Below, piece by piece: positions 1 through 43,775 of a stretch of DNA of 64,000 bases. The stretch is from Nannobrachium achirus (Eukaryota; Chordata; Actinopteri; Myctophiformes; Myctophidae): contig OY997649.1 in assembly GCA_963921795.1 (NCBI GenBank), forward strand, positions 28,123,362-28,187,361, written 5' to 3'. Below the pieces are notes generated by a model, which saw only the letters and a list, made by a program, of their open reading frames with translations, searched no databases and had not been told where the DNA came from. How positions within the stretch are numbered: the first letter of the stretch is position 1; each line of letters starts with the position of its first letter. A program made the translations under genes and the position numbers.

Positions 1-88
1 TAAATCATTATACATCATTGACCGGGGTCCCCCAGGGCTCTATACTTGCTACGCTTCTTTCCCCCCCTCCACAGCGGATCTCTGATGC

Positions 89-155
89 TGAAAACAGCCA
101 ATCTACAAGCTCAACACAATGCAGTGCGCGGTGAGCTTGTAGGTATGCTATTTTG
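89..155. repeat. Recurrent hairpin module, copy A (diverged)
   Basis: Left arm AAAACAGCCAATCTACAAGC pairs, with mismatches, with GCTTGTAGGTATGCTATTTT. Same module as the copies in the fgfr1 introns. Confidence 0.7.
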
Positions 156-2540
156 GCAGAATGTTTGCCCCCGAGAATAAGGACACTAGGGTTAATTTGG
201 TTAAATGAATCTTCATTATCTGTAATTCCTCATGTAGCCACAAGCTCATGGAGTTTAACTAAACCAGGGGAGAAAATGACATCAGAAGCCCAGATCCTCC
301 ATCATCCCTGGTGAGTCAGGAGCAAATAATGCATTCAGCCCCGGCATTGAAACACGTGACTTGAGAAATTCAATAAGGTAAGTGTTTGTCACAACAAGAC
401 TAGCTGAGCACAAATCTGTCAGGTTTGATGAGTCTGCCTTTAACAAGCAATTGCAGTGTCACATACATGACCGTAACACCCACAATTATTTCATATTAGA
501 CTATAAAGGTGAGGGTCCTGGATAATATACCTTGAAACCTTGACAGCTGTGTGCAACAGAGGAAAACATATGAAACTGTCACATGTCAAAGCTGGGCTGT
601 AACGCCAGCTACAGGATAACTTTACGTTCCTGCGTGTGATTTTGACCAATCTCCATCAACAAATGAACCAGCCTAAATGACTATTTCTTGCCACACTCAC
701 TGTCGCACAGACACAGGGAGGGAGGTATGTCAGGCAATCTCATCCAAACCCCAATTCAATTAAAGAGAGTACAAAGACATATGGCTCAGGGGGACAAGCG
801 ATATGATTAGATTCCTGTGCGCAATGACCCTACTTTGATTCATACCTCGACTTATCTCGTCACTCACTCACAGCACAGGGACTCGAGTGGGAATACTCAA
901 AAAGCTGGGAAATAACTAAGTTGAGAATCTCTCCCTCGGGGGGAAGAATATAGTGTCCTCTGGGGGCTCTGAAACCCAAACGTGCCACCATTCTGTCACA
1001 TGATCAATAATAATTGTGTCTTCATCGTTTAAAAGTCACAGTGACCATGGACCAGCACCCAAACCGACGAAAAATCACTAGGCAATGTTAGATTGATTGA
1101 TCCATTTCAGATATCTCTATGCAACATCTCAGATAGGGATTTTCTGTTGATCAGCATTTTGACATTTTGAAACTCGAGGGAGCAGAGTAAAAAATGCCTC
1201 CCCAACCAAAGGCTGTGTTGCTATCTTAGTTTCAATCAGGACAATGCAGAAGAGCTACTGTGTCCCCCCCTCCTGAGGTGAGTTGCCATAAAAGATAGGT
1301 GATATGCCTCTTGGGACTGGGATGTGTTGGTGGAATGTGTGTGCAGGTATCCTCCCGCCTGTGGGGACTGTGGAGAAAGGCTTGGCACACCAGTTGATCC
1401 TGTTTGATAAAGGTCCTGACAGGCCCAGATTATATGTCTCAGCCTGGAGGAGGTGTCTGCGTCTCATTCCTCCACTGAAGAAAGTCGATCTGGTGGGAAA
1501 GGGGCGGGGCCATGCCTGCAGGCGTCGGTTTTTGTGTGGGGGCCAACACGCCTCGTCGAACAGACGCAGCCGTCCTCGCTGCGGCACCCCACCCCCACCT
1601 TATAGCCTTTACACCTCTCTACACCCAACACCTTTCCTCATCTCATTTACCTGACCACACCCATGCCTCCAGACACCATAAATACTCTTAACCACAGCGG
1701 GTTTGTTTTCCTGGCGGAGAAGGTAATGACTTTCTTTACAAAAGTTTCATAAAATGTGAGCAGTTTTGTTTTTTGTTGTTGATCAGATTAACTTCCAAGG
1801 TGTGAGTTGACCCCGTGCTGTGAAGTGAGCCACATAGACAACATATACATATAAATATCTTACTTAGATTGTTTGGCCGTTTGTTTGCAACATCATGTGA
1901 ACACTGAGGCTACATTCTTCTTGTGCACAAAACTATCTAGAAATGATGGCTTTGTATGAAGTGGAAAACGGGAAGATGGGAGGGGGGGGCAGGAACTAAA
2001 AGACAATAGCAAGACGTGTAGTGAGTGACAGGCCTTGCCCCAGGCTCAACCCCATCTGTCATGGCTGTCCCAGAGAGCAGATAGGGCACCGTGGACCTGT
2101 CATCCCCCAGCCAGCCCAGAACCAGGGGCCCCGGCTCTCTGCTGGAGACAACCAGACAACCAAAGAGCAGGGGCAAGCAGAGGACGGTCACGGCCAATGT
2201 CTGTCATATCGACTGAAGCTTGGGGAGACCTTGATCAACCTCAATAACTCATTAACATATTGCTGACAACAATGTTTACACCATTTAAAGGCATTACATA
2301 TTTTGTTCCGCTGCAAAACTTCTTTTGAGTGAGCTACACCCAAAAACCACAGTGGCCACTTTTGGATTAAAAACAAATGTTCATCAGCTTAACCGCTGGT
2401 GAAGGGGGTGGGGGATTTGCCCATTGCCATGAGGAAACAATAGTTTTAAAAAGATTCCTCCACTGTTTTGCAATCAACAACTGTGGGATGGCAGTGGTCG
2501 TAGGCACAGCCTGTCTTCTGTTCTTTGTATGCATATCCGC

Positions 2541-2577
2541 ACGCGCGCACGCACGCACGCACGCACGCACACACACA
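2541..2577. repeat. (ACGC)n/(AC)n microsatellite
   Basis: Alternating CGCA units passing into CA units. Confidence 0.9.
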
Positions 2578-3428
2578 CTGCTGGTGAAGCTGTCTGTGCT
2601 CTAATGACCAAACGTCCCTCTCTTTCAACAGACACAGCATGAAGGGTATAGCTCTCTCTGTTTAACTTCATGCTTTGTCGCACAATGGAATCATTCAAAA
2701 GTAACTGATTTCCAAGCGATGATCGCTTGAGAATCAGTCTAAGGCTAAGCAATGTGCAGTTCAAGTGACTACAGTGACGTGCACAAAGTATTAATTAGGC
2801 TCCAGCCTCCTCCAGGACACAAGATAAGTCTCCTCCACGTAGCAGATGGATGCTAGCCAGACTAATAATATTCATGAGTTCCTGCATTGCTCCGCTGTCT
2901 TTTGTAACCCCTGTCTCTATCCCTTCGTGGGTATATGGACATGTCTACACTCCACTCCACTCCTCCCTCCTTCCCATAAATAATCAGCTCATTTGTGCAG
3001 TGACAGAGGCACCCAACAACAGGCTGATGTCATGTCACCAGTCCTTTCTCACAGCTCGAGAGCCACCGATCCCCAGTGAACGAGCACATTGACGCACATC
3101 CCGTTGACACACTCGCACTCACCATCACTGGTGCCACCATCGCCCTCCTGGGGCCTCCGCTCTTAGGATGGGTAATGATCTTTGATTGACGACGTGTCTC
3201 CGCAAGGTGAAGGACATGTCATCTGTCAGTCCTGACACACCACAAAGTGATGAGAATAATGTAGAGGCACAAGCTTATCTGCAGACATCAGAGATGATGT
3301 CCAAAGTTGAATAAATCAAATCCCAGCTTATGTAAACAAGAAAAACAACACCATATATCTAAGTGCAGCCTGCCAGGACAGGTAGACGAATTACGGAGAA
3401 CAGGTCTGTTAAGAATAGTATCCTAGAG

Positions 3429-3542
3429 CAATGGTTCTCAACCTTTTCAGGCCGCGACCCCCAAAATAATCATATTTCTTTAACTGGGGACCCCTCTCAT
3501 CTGCATTATGTGAATGAATGTAACTTTTTTTGCATGACTTAA
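3429..3542. mobile_element. hAT-like terminal fragment
   Basis: Starts CAATGGTTCTCAACCTTTTC followed by a gcgaccccc block, the same terminus as the right end of the element at 6,768-7,469 in reverse. Cut by a TTAA-type MITE at 3,543; the far end was not found. Confidence 0.6.
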
Positions 3543-4029
3543 AGGGATCCCTGGCTAATACGACAAATATGCCTTAATACATTATAATTGTCCTCTATAA
3601 CTACAATGTAAAATTAAAAACACCTTAAATATTTTATTTCTCCTAGAAATAGCTTATCTTTCACTCAATAGGAGAAATGCCTGTCGCAAGTTGATGATGT
3701 CATAAATGTAATTTGTGATCTATCCCTATGGAATTTATGGCATGCATGTGCAAATAAAAACAAACGTAAAACTTCCTATGGTTAATATGAGCATCAAATC
3801 AATATTTCAAATGTGTGTGTGTTGTTTTCTTTTTGCACATGCATGCCATAAAAATGACACATAACATTTATGACATCATCAACTAGCGACAGGCATTTCC
3901 CCTATTGAGTGAAAGATTAGCTATTTCTAGAAGAAATACAATATTTAAGGTGTTTTTAATTTTATATTGTAGCTATAGAGGACAATTATAATGTATTAAG
4001 GCATATTTGTCATATTAGCCAGGGATCAT
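3543..4029. mobile_element. TTAA-flanked MITE with long terminal inverted repeats
   Basis: About 175-bp inverted ends: GATCCCTGGCTAATACGACA on the left matches the reverse of the right end near 4,000-4,029. TTAA sits on both sides (3,539-3,542 and 4,030-4,033), as for piggyBac or Kolobok-type elements. No transposase; non-autonomous. Confidence 0.75.
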
Positions 4030-4072
4030 TTAAAAAAAACTGAAGTAAAGATTATTTTGCAGTTAGTTGTTG

Positions 4073-5227
4073 TCTCCACCAGCCCGAAGGCATGGGGGAG
4101 AGTATGTTTTCCCCTCCGTCCGTCCGTGTGTCAGTCCGTCCGTGCGTGCGTCCGTCCGTCCGTGCGTCCGTGCGTCCTCGCAGTTTGTGAGCACCTAATC
4201 TCAGTCGCCGTTGGCCCGGTCGCTGCCAAAGTGAGCACACACATTCCCTGGATGCCAATCTAGAACCTCTGCCCTAAATTTTTCAAATGGGCCTTTTCTA
4301 GCGCCACCTAGTGGCCGATGTTCGCAAAACACATTTCTGTGCACTACTCTTACAGATTTTGTCCAAAAATCCTACAAATCGGTAGGCAGTATCTCGACAG
4401 TCATGTGATCGACACGGATCTATCCGAATTTGCATATTCCATCCTGATTGGCTAAAATTGGCTTCCAAAGTTTGTATGATTGAGCCGTTTTGAACAAAAT
4501 GCCTCAAATCACAAACGCAAAGTGCAATTATCATGAAATCGCACACACACATTCCCACTAGGCCGAGGAAGAAATGCCACTTTTAAATCAGCCTCATGGT
4601 GGCGATATAACAGGCCGATTTGTGGTTTTACCTATAACTCCACCGATCAGTTTCAAACTTTGTAAGCACACTCCCTAGAGGCTAAGGATAAACCTTTGCC
4701 CTGCATTTTTCACATCATCCTTTTATAGCGCCACCTTTGGGCCGACTTATGTAAAACGCATTTTTGGATATTACTCCTTGAGATTTTATCCAAAAATCAC
4801 GCAAATCGGTACACAGTATCTCTATAGTCATGTGATCAAGTACGATCCGTCTGATATTTCATATTCCATCCTGATTGGCTAATATTAGCTTCCAAAGTTT
4901 GCAGGATTGCTCAGTTTTTGAACAAAATGCCTCAAATCATCAACCATGCTTGCGATTACGGTGAAATTTGCCACACATATTCCCACTAGGTCAAGGAACA
5001 AATGCTACCTTTTTCACATTGGCTTGTTATAGCGCCACCAGCAGGTAGACTTTAGCAAAACATATTTTTGGAACAATGCTTCAAGTCATGCATGCAGCGT
5101 CCGATTGCCATGAAAGATCTAAGGTGAAGAACACATGCCACCCTTTTTACATTGGCCTATAATACAGTAGCACCACCAGGACGCACGGCCTGGTGGAGAC
5201 CTGTGCTCGGAAGAGCACTGCTTCTAG
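4073..5227 (+). mobile_element. Helitron-like non-autonomous element, copy 1
   Basis: Begins TCTCCACCAGCC and ends with a short hairpin (GTGCTCGGAAGAGCAC, 5,203-5,218) followed by CTTCTAG then T. These are Helitron-like ends (5' TC, 3' hairpin plus CTRR), with no target duplication. Contains a (TCCG)n array near the 5' end and two to three diverged internal repeats of about 420 bp marked by AGCGCCACC and ATATTCCATCCTGATTGGCT. A second copy lies at 60,181-60,903. Confidence 0.6.
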
Positions 5228-5899
5228 TTTTCTACTGAGACATGTGAGTTGTTAGTGTCCTGCTACTCTGTTGCTCAAGGGATAGTGTGCAAGCTACTGA
5301 AATATTTGTTAACTTACATTTGAAAACTGAAGAATTAGCTCAGAAAGATTATACACATACAGTATTTTAATCTACATACATACATATTCATTTTTCAAAT
5401 ATTACGTTTTCTCCATAAACAAAGTCAAACTAATAATAGGATGCATTATTTGGGTGGATTGCAGCAAAGTGAAGTCAATGGGTCAACAGATAAAACTTTA
5501 TAAATATGTTTACAATTAGCTTTGATGAATCATGCCATCTGAATTTGTCAAATGTGAATACAGTAGCGGTTTCTCCTACAAGTTTAAAGAGTTTATTAAA
5601 GTTGCTTAGGTTTAGAGTATAGCTATTTCTGGCATTATACCATTAACTTAAATTAATAACATTTTAACTAATTATGATGGCAGAAATAGTGACTCTAAAC
5701 GTAATCAACCAGTTGATTTACTTCAAATGAATGAATGAATGTATCTTGTTTTACAGCATCACTTAAATTAAAGGCCATGTCTGAATTAGAGGCTGCTACA
5801 AGCTGCTATAAAGGCTCATAAAGGACTATGAATTCACACGGCACATTTAGCCGAGTATCACAAGAATTCAGTCCTGCTGCTCCTGCCACTAGTGGTTTC

Positions 5900-6227
5900 C
5901 AGGGGCGTCATAAGGGGTAGGAAAGTGGGACTGAGTTACTGGGGCCCAAGGTGGAGGGGCCCTAATTAACTTTATCTATTGAAAAATAGCAGATATACAA
6001 TCTCACAGCGCGGCACCGAGTGCCGCGCTGCGAGCTTGTAGATCTGCTATTTTTGAAAAGTTGTGAAAATCTTTGAATATATGTATATGCATTTTTTAAG
6101 TGAACATTTCTAACTCACTCACTCGGTGCCGCGCTGTGAGCTTGTATATCTGCTATTTCTCAATAGTTAACATTCATGGGGGGCCCGCAGTGAATCCTTG
6201 TACTCAGGGCCCAGAATTTGGTGTGAC
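5900..6227. mobile_element. hAT-like MITE (GGGGCGTCA ends) with hairpin modules
   Basis: Ends CAGGGGCGTCATAAGG and GGTGTGAC; related to 42,235-42,612. Flanked by a 15-bp direct repeat GCCACTAGTGGTTTC (5,885-5,899 and 6,228-6,242). Holds a full hairpin module (5,979-6,056) and half of another (6,125-6,166). Confidence 0.7.
5979..6056. repeat. Recurrent hairpin module, copy B
   Basis: GAAAAATAGCAGATATACAA pairs with GCTTGTAGATCTGCTATTTT; centre GCGGCACCGAGTGCCGC is itself palindromic. Subfamily with GATATAC in one arm and GATCTAC in the other. Confidence 0.8.
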
Positions 6228-6515
6228 GCCACTAGTGGTTTCACACTCACTAATCATGGCTGGGCTGTGCTAGTGGTTGAAATTCCAGTTACCAGCACGC
6301 CCAAATCGCTTCTTCTAAATCTAGGCGACTAAAAGAAAGCATAAATGGCAGCACTTTTGTTTTTCAACATCTCAGCAATTAGAAACCGCTTAATTACGCA
6401 ATGTCAAATCCCCCACTCGTAACTGCAACACCAGACACGCAGCCAGACTGCTCTTCCATTGTGTCACCACCATTAAAAACATGCAGTACATTGTGGTTGC
6501 TGAATTTCTGTTGGA

Positions 6516-7483
6516 TTAAAGGAGTAGTTCACCCCCAAAAAATATGTATTTTCAATCAATTACACACCCCATGAAGCCTTGAATTTAGTTGTGGTCGCAT
6601 TCCTAAGCCAATCATTTGATGACCGGATGGCTGGTCAGTGGGAGACTCAATTGAGTCACTCCGCCGGTCATCAAATTATTGGCTCAGGAATGCGACCAAA
6701 ACTGAATTCAAGGCTTCATGGAGTGTGTAATTGATAGAACAAGTCATTTTATGGGGGTGAACTACTCCATTGGTTCTCAACCTGTGGGTCGGGACATTGT
6801 TTTCTCTCTCAACAGTAAACAAAATAACAAAAAGTTTAAGTGTATACTGTAGAGGGTATCTGCACATTTCTAAAGTGACAATTTAAGGACTTTTTAATAC
6901 CTAATAGAAGGCTCAGGGGCCACTCAGCAAAATACAAAAAGTCCAAGGGCCGCAAGCTAAAAAGTATGGTCCTATTTTGGCAATGATTTTGTGACTACAT
7001 GAGCAGTCTAAAAACTAAGGAAACACACAGAAAACAGACTCATTTCCATCAATAAAGCCAAACCTCATCGAACAAAAAGATTATCATGGAATGATTAATT
7101 AAAGTTGCTTATTTTGGAACAAACAAAATGGCAAAAAAGTCTTGAAATAAGACAAAAAGTTTTGGAGAGAAACTGAAAAATGACATCAAAATTATTTGTC
7201 CACACTGAAAGTAGACACAATATATTTTATTGGTATGACCATGAAGGGCCGCATAGACGTGCCGCGGGCCGCAGGTTGAATAGTGCTGCTCTAAAATGAC
7301 ATATTCAACATTGGCCAAATTGTCAAATATTAGAGGCAGAAATTGTGAAAATAGCCGATCTACATGCTCCCAATGCCTCAACTCTTAGTGCTCGTAGGGC
7401 GGTGGGGGGGTCCCCAGTTCAAATATGATTATTTTAGGGGTCGCGGCTTGAAAAGGCTGAGAACCACTGAACTACTCCTTTAA
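6516..7483. mobile_element. TTAA-flanked MITE, split by a hAT element
   Basis: Left end AGGAGTAGTTCACCCCCAAA at 6,520, right end GGGGGTGAACTACTCC. TTAA lies at 6,516-6,519 and 7,480-7,483 once the inserted hAT (6,768-7,469) is removed. Inverted ends of about 100 bp. A related end lies at 46,620-46,755. Confidence 0.85.
6768..7469. mobile_element. hAT-like non-autonomous element inside the TTAA MITE
   Basis: Ends CATTGGTTCTCAACC and GGCTGAGAACCACTG. Perfect 8-bp target duplication AACTACTC at 6,760-6,767 and 7,470-7,477, which lies in the terminal repeat of the host MITE. Carries a decayed hairpin module at 7,343-7,402. Same family as the interrupted element at about 40,288-41,130. Confidence 0.9.
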
Positions 7484-8744
7484 CCTAGACCAGTTCATAG
7501 ATCATTGCACCAGTTATCACCCAGTTGCTACACTGGATAAGCACTGATGGACTTTGCACCACCGAAAACTCTTCCTGTACCATCTGTCAGGAATGATAAT
7601 ACCCTCTACTTAATTGCACCTGTGATCCATGCTCAACACCATTAGCTGGCTATAAAGCCTGGCTTCTGGGGTTTCTTTCTATTTTCTGTGAAGAGCCCTT
7701 CATCATCACCCTAACCACAAAAACGCAGATGTCACATACTTTATTACTGCACTGTATCGGTTTCTAGGGATTGATAAAAAACATTTAGGCCTTGCTCAGA
7801 CTGCAGGCACATCCGATTTGCTTCTCAAACAGACCTTTATCTGACTGTCCACACTGATATTTGCAAGATTCATTCAAATATCTCGTCGACCTATTGGCCT
7901 TTGTTACTATGGTAACAACATAGGTGTTTGTAACGCTTAACCTACGCTGTCCTACTACTGACGGTGAACTATTTTCTGAGCGAAACTGTCATACAACAAA
8001 GTCAAATCAGGCCTCAGCTTTTGAGTGTCCAAACTGAGACATTAGAAATCGTGTTTGTTCCAACTTGATAAAACCCATCTGATTAATCAAAAAAATCGGA
8101 TTTGGGCAACAAATCTGAACACGATGTAGCAATGTTTTGTTTAGGATAACCACGTGGTGCTGAGGGTAATACTTCCTGGCTAACCCCCAATATCTTACAC
8201 ATTCTCTAATAAAACACAAGGCAGCTAATTTAAGTTTTCCATTTCAATGCTAAAACCTTTCTGTTATCCTTCACTTGTGATATACAGTAAGCAAGAAAGG
8301 CTAACTGCTATGACCCTAGTTGTAAAAGCTTGCTTTTAAAGCGGGTCGAGAGCATGTCACGCTGTGTTTTAGCCTGTTGCGTGGAGACTGCAGCCCAGGT
8401 GATGCATCAGCCAATGGCAGGAAGCCAGAGACAGCGACGGGCATCAAGGTTGGTAGGGCTGATGGATGATAGTGTGTAGAACCAGCACTTGCCCAGCCAT
8501 TGACACCGCCATAAATTACATGTTTACGGCTGCCTGTGGCTCTCTGCGGTAGCCGACAGTTCTTCTGATGTCAGCAGCGCATTATCATATTTAATCGTCC
8601 CCAGCAACCTGCATTAAATTTGGATGGGATTGAAGTGCCCCAGTGTTCCATCTCTGTAAACATGATTTACATCACAAATAAGAAAATTTCGATATTTATA
8701 GACCTGTTTATTAAGTTCAGCTCAAACTCTGAAAGCTTTAATGG
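7484..8744. other. Intergenic, downstream of fgfr1; nothing recognised
   Basis: No coding ORF and no clear repeat; probably single-copy spacer to the fgfr1 3' end. Confidence 0.4.
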
Positions 8745-8764
8745 TTTGTTTTTCAATAACATTT

Positions 8765-8770
8765 TTTATT
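8765..8770 (-). terminator. fgfr1: Candidate polyadenylation signal AATAAA for fgfr1
   Basis: TTTATT on the + strand reads AATAAA on the gene strand. Another lies at 8,707-8,712. Downstream GU-rich sequence is not striking. Confidence 0.4.
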
Positions 8771-9016
8771 TAATGTAATCCTTTTTACGATGACATACGT
8801 GTTGTGCAACCCTTTATCAGAAGTTGTAAGGCAGCGAATGTAACTCCTGTTAAAGCATTTACAGTTGGACATCAGTTCATCACTGAAGAACGAAGAGGAC
8901 GACTGGTTCATTTGAACAAGCATGGCTAACAACCAGGGATATTTACAGTTGTGACTATCTGTAGAATGATGAATGGAGGTATATGGTCCTACACAACCTG
9001 CTGTCTCAATCACTTG

Positions 9017-9019
<3 letters not shown>

Positions 9020-9083
<64 letters not shown>
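9020..9083. repeat. (CA)n microsatellite in the fgfr1 3' UTR
   Basis: About 30 CA units with CG interruptions at both edges. Read as (TG)n in the transcript. Confidence 0.95.
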
Positions 9084-9086
<3 letters not shown>

Positions 9087-9361
9087 AAGTCGGGCAGAAG
9101 CCTTCATCTTTGTGTTTTTTGTAAATTAATGCCCTATTCTGCACATCATATGACAGTGTGTCACACAGAATTGGCAAAAGAAAAAGGGAAAAAAAAGGGA
9201 AATGTTTGACAAAAGTTTCACCTATAATGACATTCCTGAAATGGGGACGCCAGGTTAAGTTTGTCTATGGGTTTCATAAATATTTAACCAACAAAAAGAA
9301 TTAAGAGCTTAATAATAACTATATTGGATCCAATCTTTGTTTCCATCTCCTGTAAGGTAAC

Positions 9362-9404
9362 ATTTTGGATATACAAGGTTTCTGCCCGACAGTGACAACA
9401 AGCA
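9362..9404. mobile_element. Remnant of the TA-type MITE right end, inside the 3' UTR
   Basis: TTTTGGATATACAAGGTTTC followed by TGCCCGACAGTGAC matches the right terminus of the MITEs at 16,391-16,646 and 25,646-25,885. No matching left end is seen nearby. Confidence 0.7.
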
Positions 9405-10500
9405 CTCATACTCTGTCCTACAGTATGGATGATTCTTCTTTAGACCACTTGAAACCCTCCTTGAGCCCCTATTCTGGGGCAAAGACCTTTGGTGTAGAGG
9501 GAAATACTAGCGGCCCTGGTAAGAGCCCTGGGGGACCCCTGGTCAACTAAGTATAAAGGGTTTAAGTGGGCGTAGGGGTTGACTTCTGCTGGACAGTGGA
9601 CACTACCAAATACACTTGAGCTGTTGAGTTGCGGCTGGTATGGGGAAAACCATGTGTTCCTGAAAAGTAAAGAAAAGCGAATACGTTTTCCACTGACGGT
9701 TAAGCAGCAGATTAAAGAGGGAAAAGGCAAAGCTGAAAAGGATCTGGGATACAGCTAGAACTGGCCAAGTGATCCTCGATACAAACTTTTAAGATAATTT
9801 CATGTAGCAACTGCCCCTATGGACTATTATTCCAAAAAAACAAAAACAAAAAAAAACAAAAAAAAATTGATCAAACAATAGCATCCTTGTACAAAAAGAA
9901 AATAAATCAAATATGGTAATAAAAATAAGAGTACAGTGTAAATATATATTCATATTTATAAATTTCTAACTGTATTTACAAGTCTGAATGATGCGACGGA
10001 CCACTGTGCTAACATATACTGTACAAGGTATGCACGTCCCCTTGGTAATATATTCTCTGGATTTGGTCTGAAATGCAGAACGGTCTCATTCATTACTGAT
10101 GGGAAAAACACAACCGTTGCAGTCTGAACGCCCACTGAATTCATAGTCCTTTTAAGTCGGTCCTTTTGTATCTCTTGACCTGTGGAATGCGGTGATAAGA
10201 GTGGGAATCTGTCCCTTTTCCAGCACTTGTGACAAACCACCACTCCTGGTAAACGCAAAGTGCCCCATGAACAACGTAGCCACCTCACCAACCAAGAGAA
10301 AACGACTGCATTCTTCTGTCCTTTTTTTGAACCCAACAAGTTCCAGAGGGTGCCTCCGAACCCCCCTTTTCTCCGCAGAGCACCAGTGTTCTAGCTTCAT
10401 CTCTGGGGAATGGGGATGTAGGGATAAGAGTCCAAACCCTGTGAGGAGGTCACTCAGGAAGAGGAGATGTCAGGGTTTTGCTCAGAAAGAAGACGAGGTA

Positions 10501-41547
<31,047 letters not shown>

Positions 41548-42234
41548 CCTGTTGAGGGAGCTATGACTGCTGGCTTCTTTGCGAGTGGACCTCCATTCAA
41601 GCTTTTGGTGCATCAGCACTGGGTCATTCACAGTGCTAGGCTGAAAAGAATAAAACAAACACAATTGTATGAGCGTGTGGGCCTGTTAGCAAACTTCCTG
41701 CCTCTCTAATGCCGTTATCAGTAAAAACTAGTAGCTGTCAGAAACGATTTATGATCTGTGTTGGAAGGGTGGAATCACAGTTTTACTTTACAATTGGTTT
41801 ATTGTTCCTCAAAAACAGAGAGAGAGGGGGAGGCATAACTGGGTGTTTCATCAATTAAGACTAGGCTATATGCTGTAGAGTAGACTAAACTTCAGCTCCA
41901 GCCTGTAATCTTGTGGGCACAGAAACATTTCCCCTTTCATCAAAAAACGTTTTGGATTTCACAACGTTCAAGGAGAGTACTATCAGTATTTAGGACCTAC
42001 TAGTACACAGTGCACACATACTATGTGATAAGAAAATAACACCACAAGCATAGTGAATCAGCCTTACACTTACATTTATAAAGAATAATGGGTAGTTTTT
42101 GCAGACACGATTGATGTTTAGTTCTAAACTAATGGCCTTGCCTAAAAATGCTGTATCCAAAGTTAGGTCTATTCCATGGCTACTCAAACCATTCTTGTCT
42201 GATGTCATTGCTGTGATTATCATAAGCGGGTGAA

Positions 42235-42612
42235 CAGGGGCGTCACAAGGGGGGGAAAGTGGGACTGAGTTACTAGGGCCCAAGGTGGAGGGGCCTTAAG
42301 CTTTTGGGGGGTCCCTGGAACTAAATATTTTGAGATGGGGGTCCGTGGCCAAATACATATATATCATTTTGGGGGTCCTTGATATGAAAAAGTTTGAGCA
42401 CCACTGACATAGAAACATAGGTTTTTAAAAAAAAACCTTCAAAGACTTTTTCACGATAAAAAAAAAAAGCAGCTCTACCAGCTCGCAGCCCAGCACTCAG
42501 TGCCGCGCCGTGAGCTTGTATATCTGCTATTTTTCAATAGTTAAAGCGCAAAATAACACAGTGAATCCTTGTACCCATGCAGGGCCCAGAATCTGGTGCA
42601 ACACCCCTCTGG
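42235..42612. mobile_element. hAT-like MITE (GGGGCGTCA ends) with hairpin module
   Basis: CAGGGGCGTCACAAGG at left and AACACCCCTCTGG at right, flanked by an 11-bp direct repeat AAGCGGGTGAA (42,224-42,234 and 42,613-42,623). Hairpin T at 42,460-42,540. Related to 5,900-6,227. Confidence 0.8.
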
Positions 42613-43029
42613 AAGCGGGTGAACCTGGGATGCACATCTGCTCGCATCATCACCTCTGCTGCAGCATCTGGCCATTGAGATTAACACTTGCCCCTAAACC
42701 CCCATAATCCCCCTTGAGAAATTTGTTAAGGACCAAAAAAACTAAGGTCTGTTATGTGACACCCCTGTAGAGAGACCGCCAAGCCATCATTTCCACACTC
42801 AAAGATCTATCACCCAACAGTTGGTTTTGGTCCCAAACCCAACATGACCCTCAGCCACCATTTGCTGCCATGCTTGTCAACTTGTGTGAAACAAATGCTG
42901 GTGGCTCCTACACTCTTGATGACATGCCAAACTAGCAAAACAGTAGGTACACTCTAAAATCCCTTACGGGTGAATTGTGATACTCAGGAGTTTACATTAA
43001 TATTCAGGATTTTGCTCTATTTTTTTTAA

Positions 43030-43170
43030 AGATATGTTTTAGGGCTTTTTTTTGCCTTTATCGATAAAACAGCAGACTGATAGGAAATGGGGAGAGGGAT
43101 GGGGAGTGACACGCAGCAACGGTAGTCGGGATCGGGAATCGAACCAGCGACACGCTGTCAGGCTACACTG
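43030..43170 (-). mobile_element. Possible tRNA-derived SINE fragment
   Basis: On the minus strand GCTGGTTCGATTCCCGATCC resembles a pol III box B, and the block GACACGCAGCAACGG is typical of a widespread teleost repeat. The A box is weak. Confidence 0.4.
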
Positions 43171-43775
43171 TCATCATCACAATCACGCTCAAAAACCCCA
43201 ACAAACATGTGAAAGCTACTTCAGTAAACACAAATCTAGGACAGGGAAATTATGTCTACTTAAATACACTTTTGGTCTGCGCCATCAAGACATGGCAAGC
43301 CTCTTTGATTTCTTTGAGGAGCTGGTGGTTTCTGTGAGCGTCCTTCATTAAAAACACTCAATGTGTTCTCTTCACAAACCAATTCAATTTCACTTTCCAA
43401 GAATGGGCCAGTGTTCCGGCAGCTGAGCTGGATCATGGGGTCCATGGGGATAAAGCAGCTTGGTCATCCCAGCCCCGTAAGCAGTGAGTCAGTGTTTGGG
43501 CAGGATCCAAGAATCCACTTCTGCTGCCAGACAGAAGGAAGTCCAAAGAGCATGCAGCCGACCACGCTTCCCTGGGCTCTCATCACGACATGACCACTAA
43601 GACAACAGTCCATAATTGAGGGAGATGAAAACCGTGTCTTCAAGTGTGGGGACACAGAATGCTCTGTCATGTTATGCTCACGTCCAAGCATCGGCTCAAC
43701 CTGTGGCTTACTATACATGAGTCACGTAGAATGCACTCATTGTGTGCTCAAGGTGACTTCTGCCCTGATTTGGGA

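Larger units (their letters stand above)
1..3428. other. Intergenic, downstream of fgfr1; no gene seen
   Basis: No ORF with coding character. One degraded copy of the recurrent hairpin module at 89-155 and an (ACGC)n/(AC)n run at 2,541-2,577. The rest looks like single-copy intergenic DNA. Confidence 0.5.
8745..10500 (-). other. fgfr1: fgfr1 3' UTR (putative extent)
   Basis: From the stop codon down to a minus-strand AATAAA at 8,765-8,770, giving about 1.75 kb. A variant TATAAA near 9,953 could give a shorter form of about 0.55 kb. The segment includes an A/T-rich stretch (9,830-9,960), a short transposon-end remnant (9,362-9,404) and a (CA)n array. The 3' end is inferred only from the hexamer. 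Confidence 0.5.

Noticed and set aside
1..8744. Search for the genes next to FGFR1 in other vertebrates (such as letm2 or nsd3)
   Set aside because: No exon of either was recognised in the downstream or upstream flank; they may lie outside the window.
41611..41613. Upstream in-frame ATG as the fgfr1 start
   Set aside because: It would place 22 polar residues before the signal peptide; the ATG at 41,545-41,547 gives a normal signal sequence.
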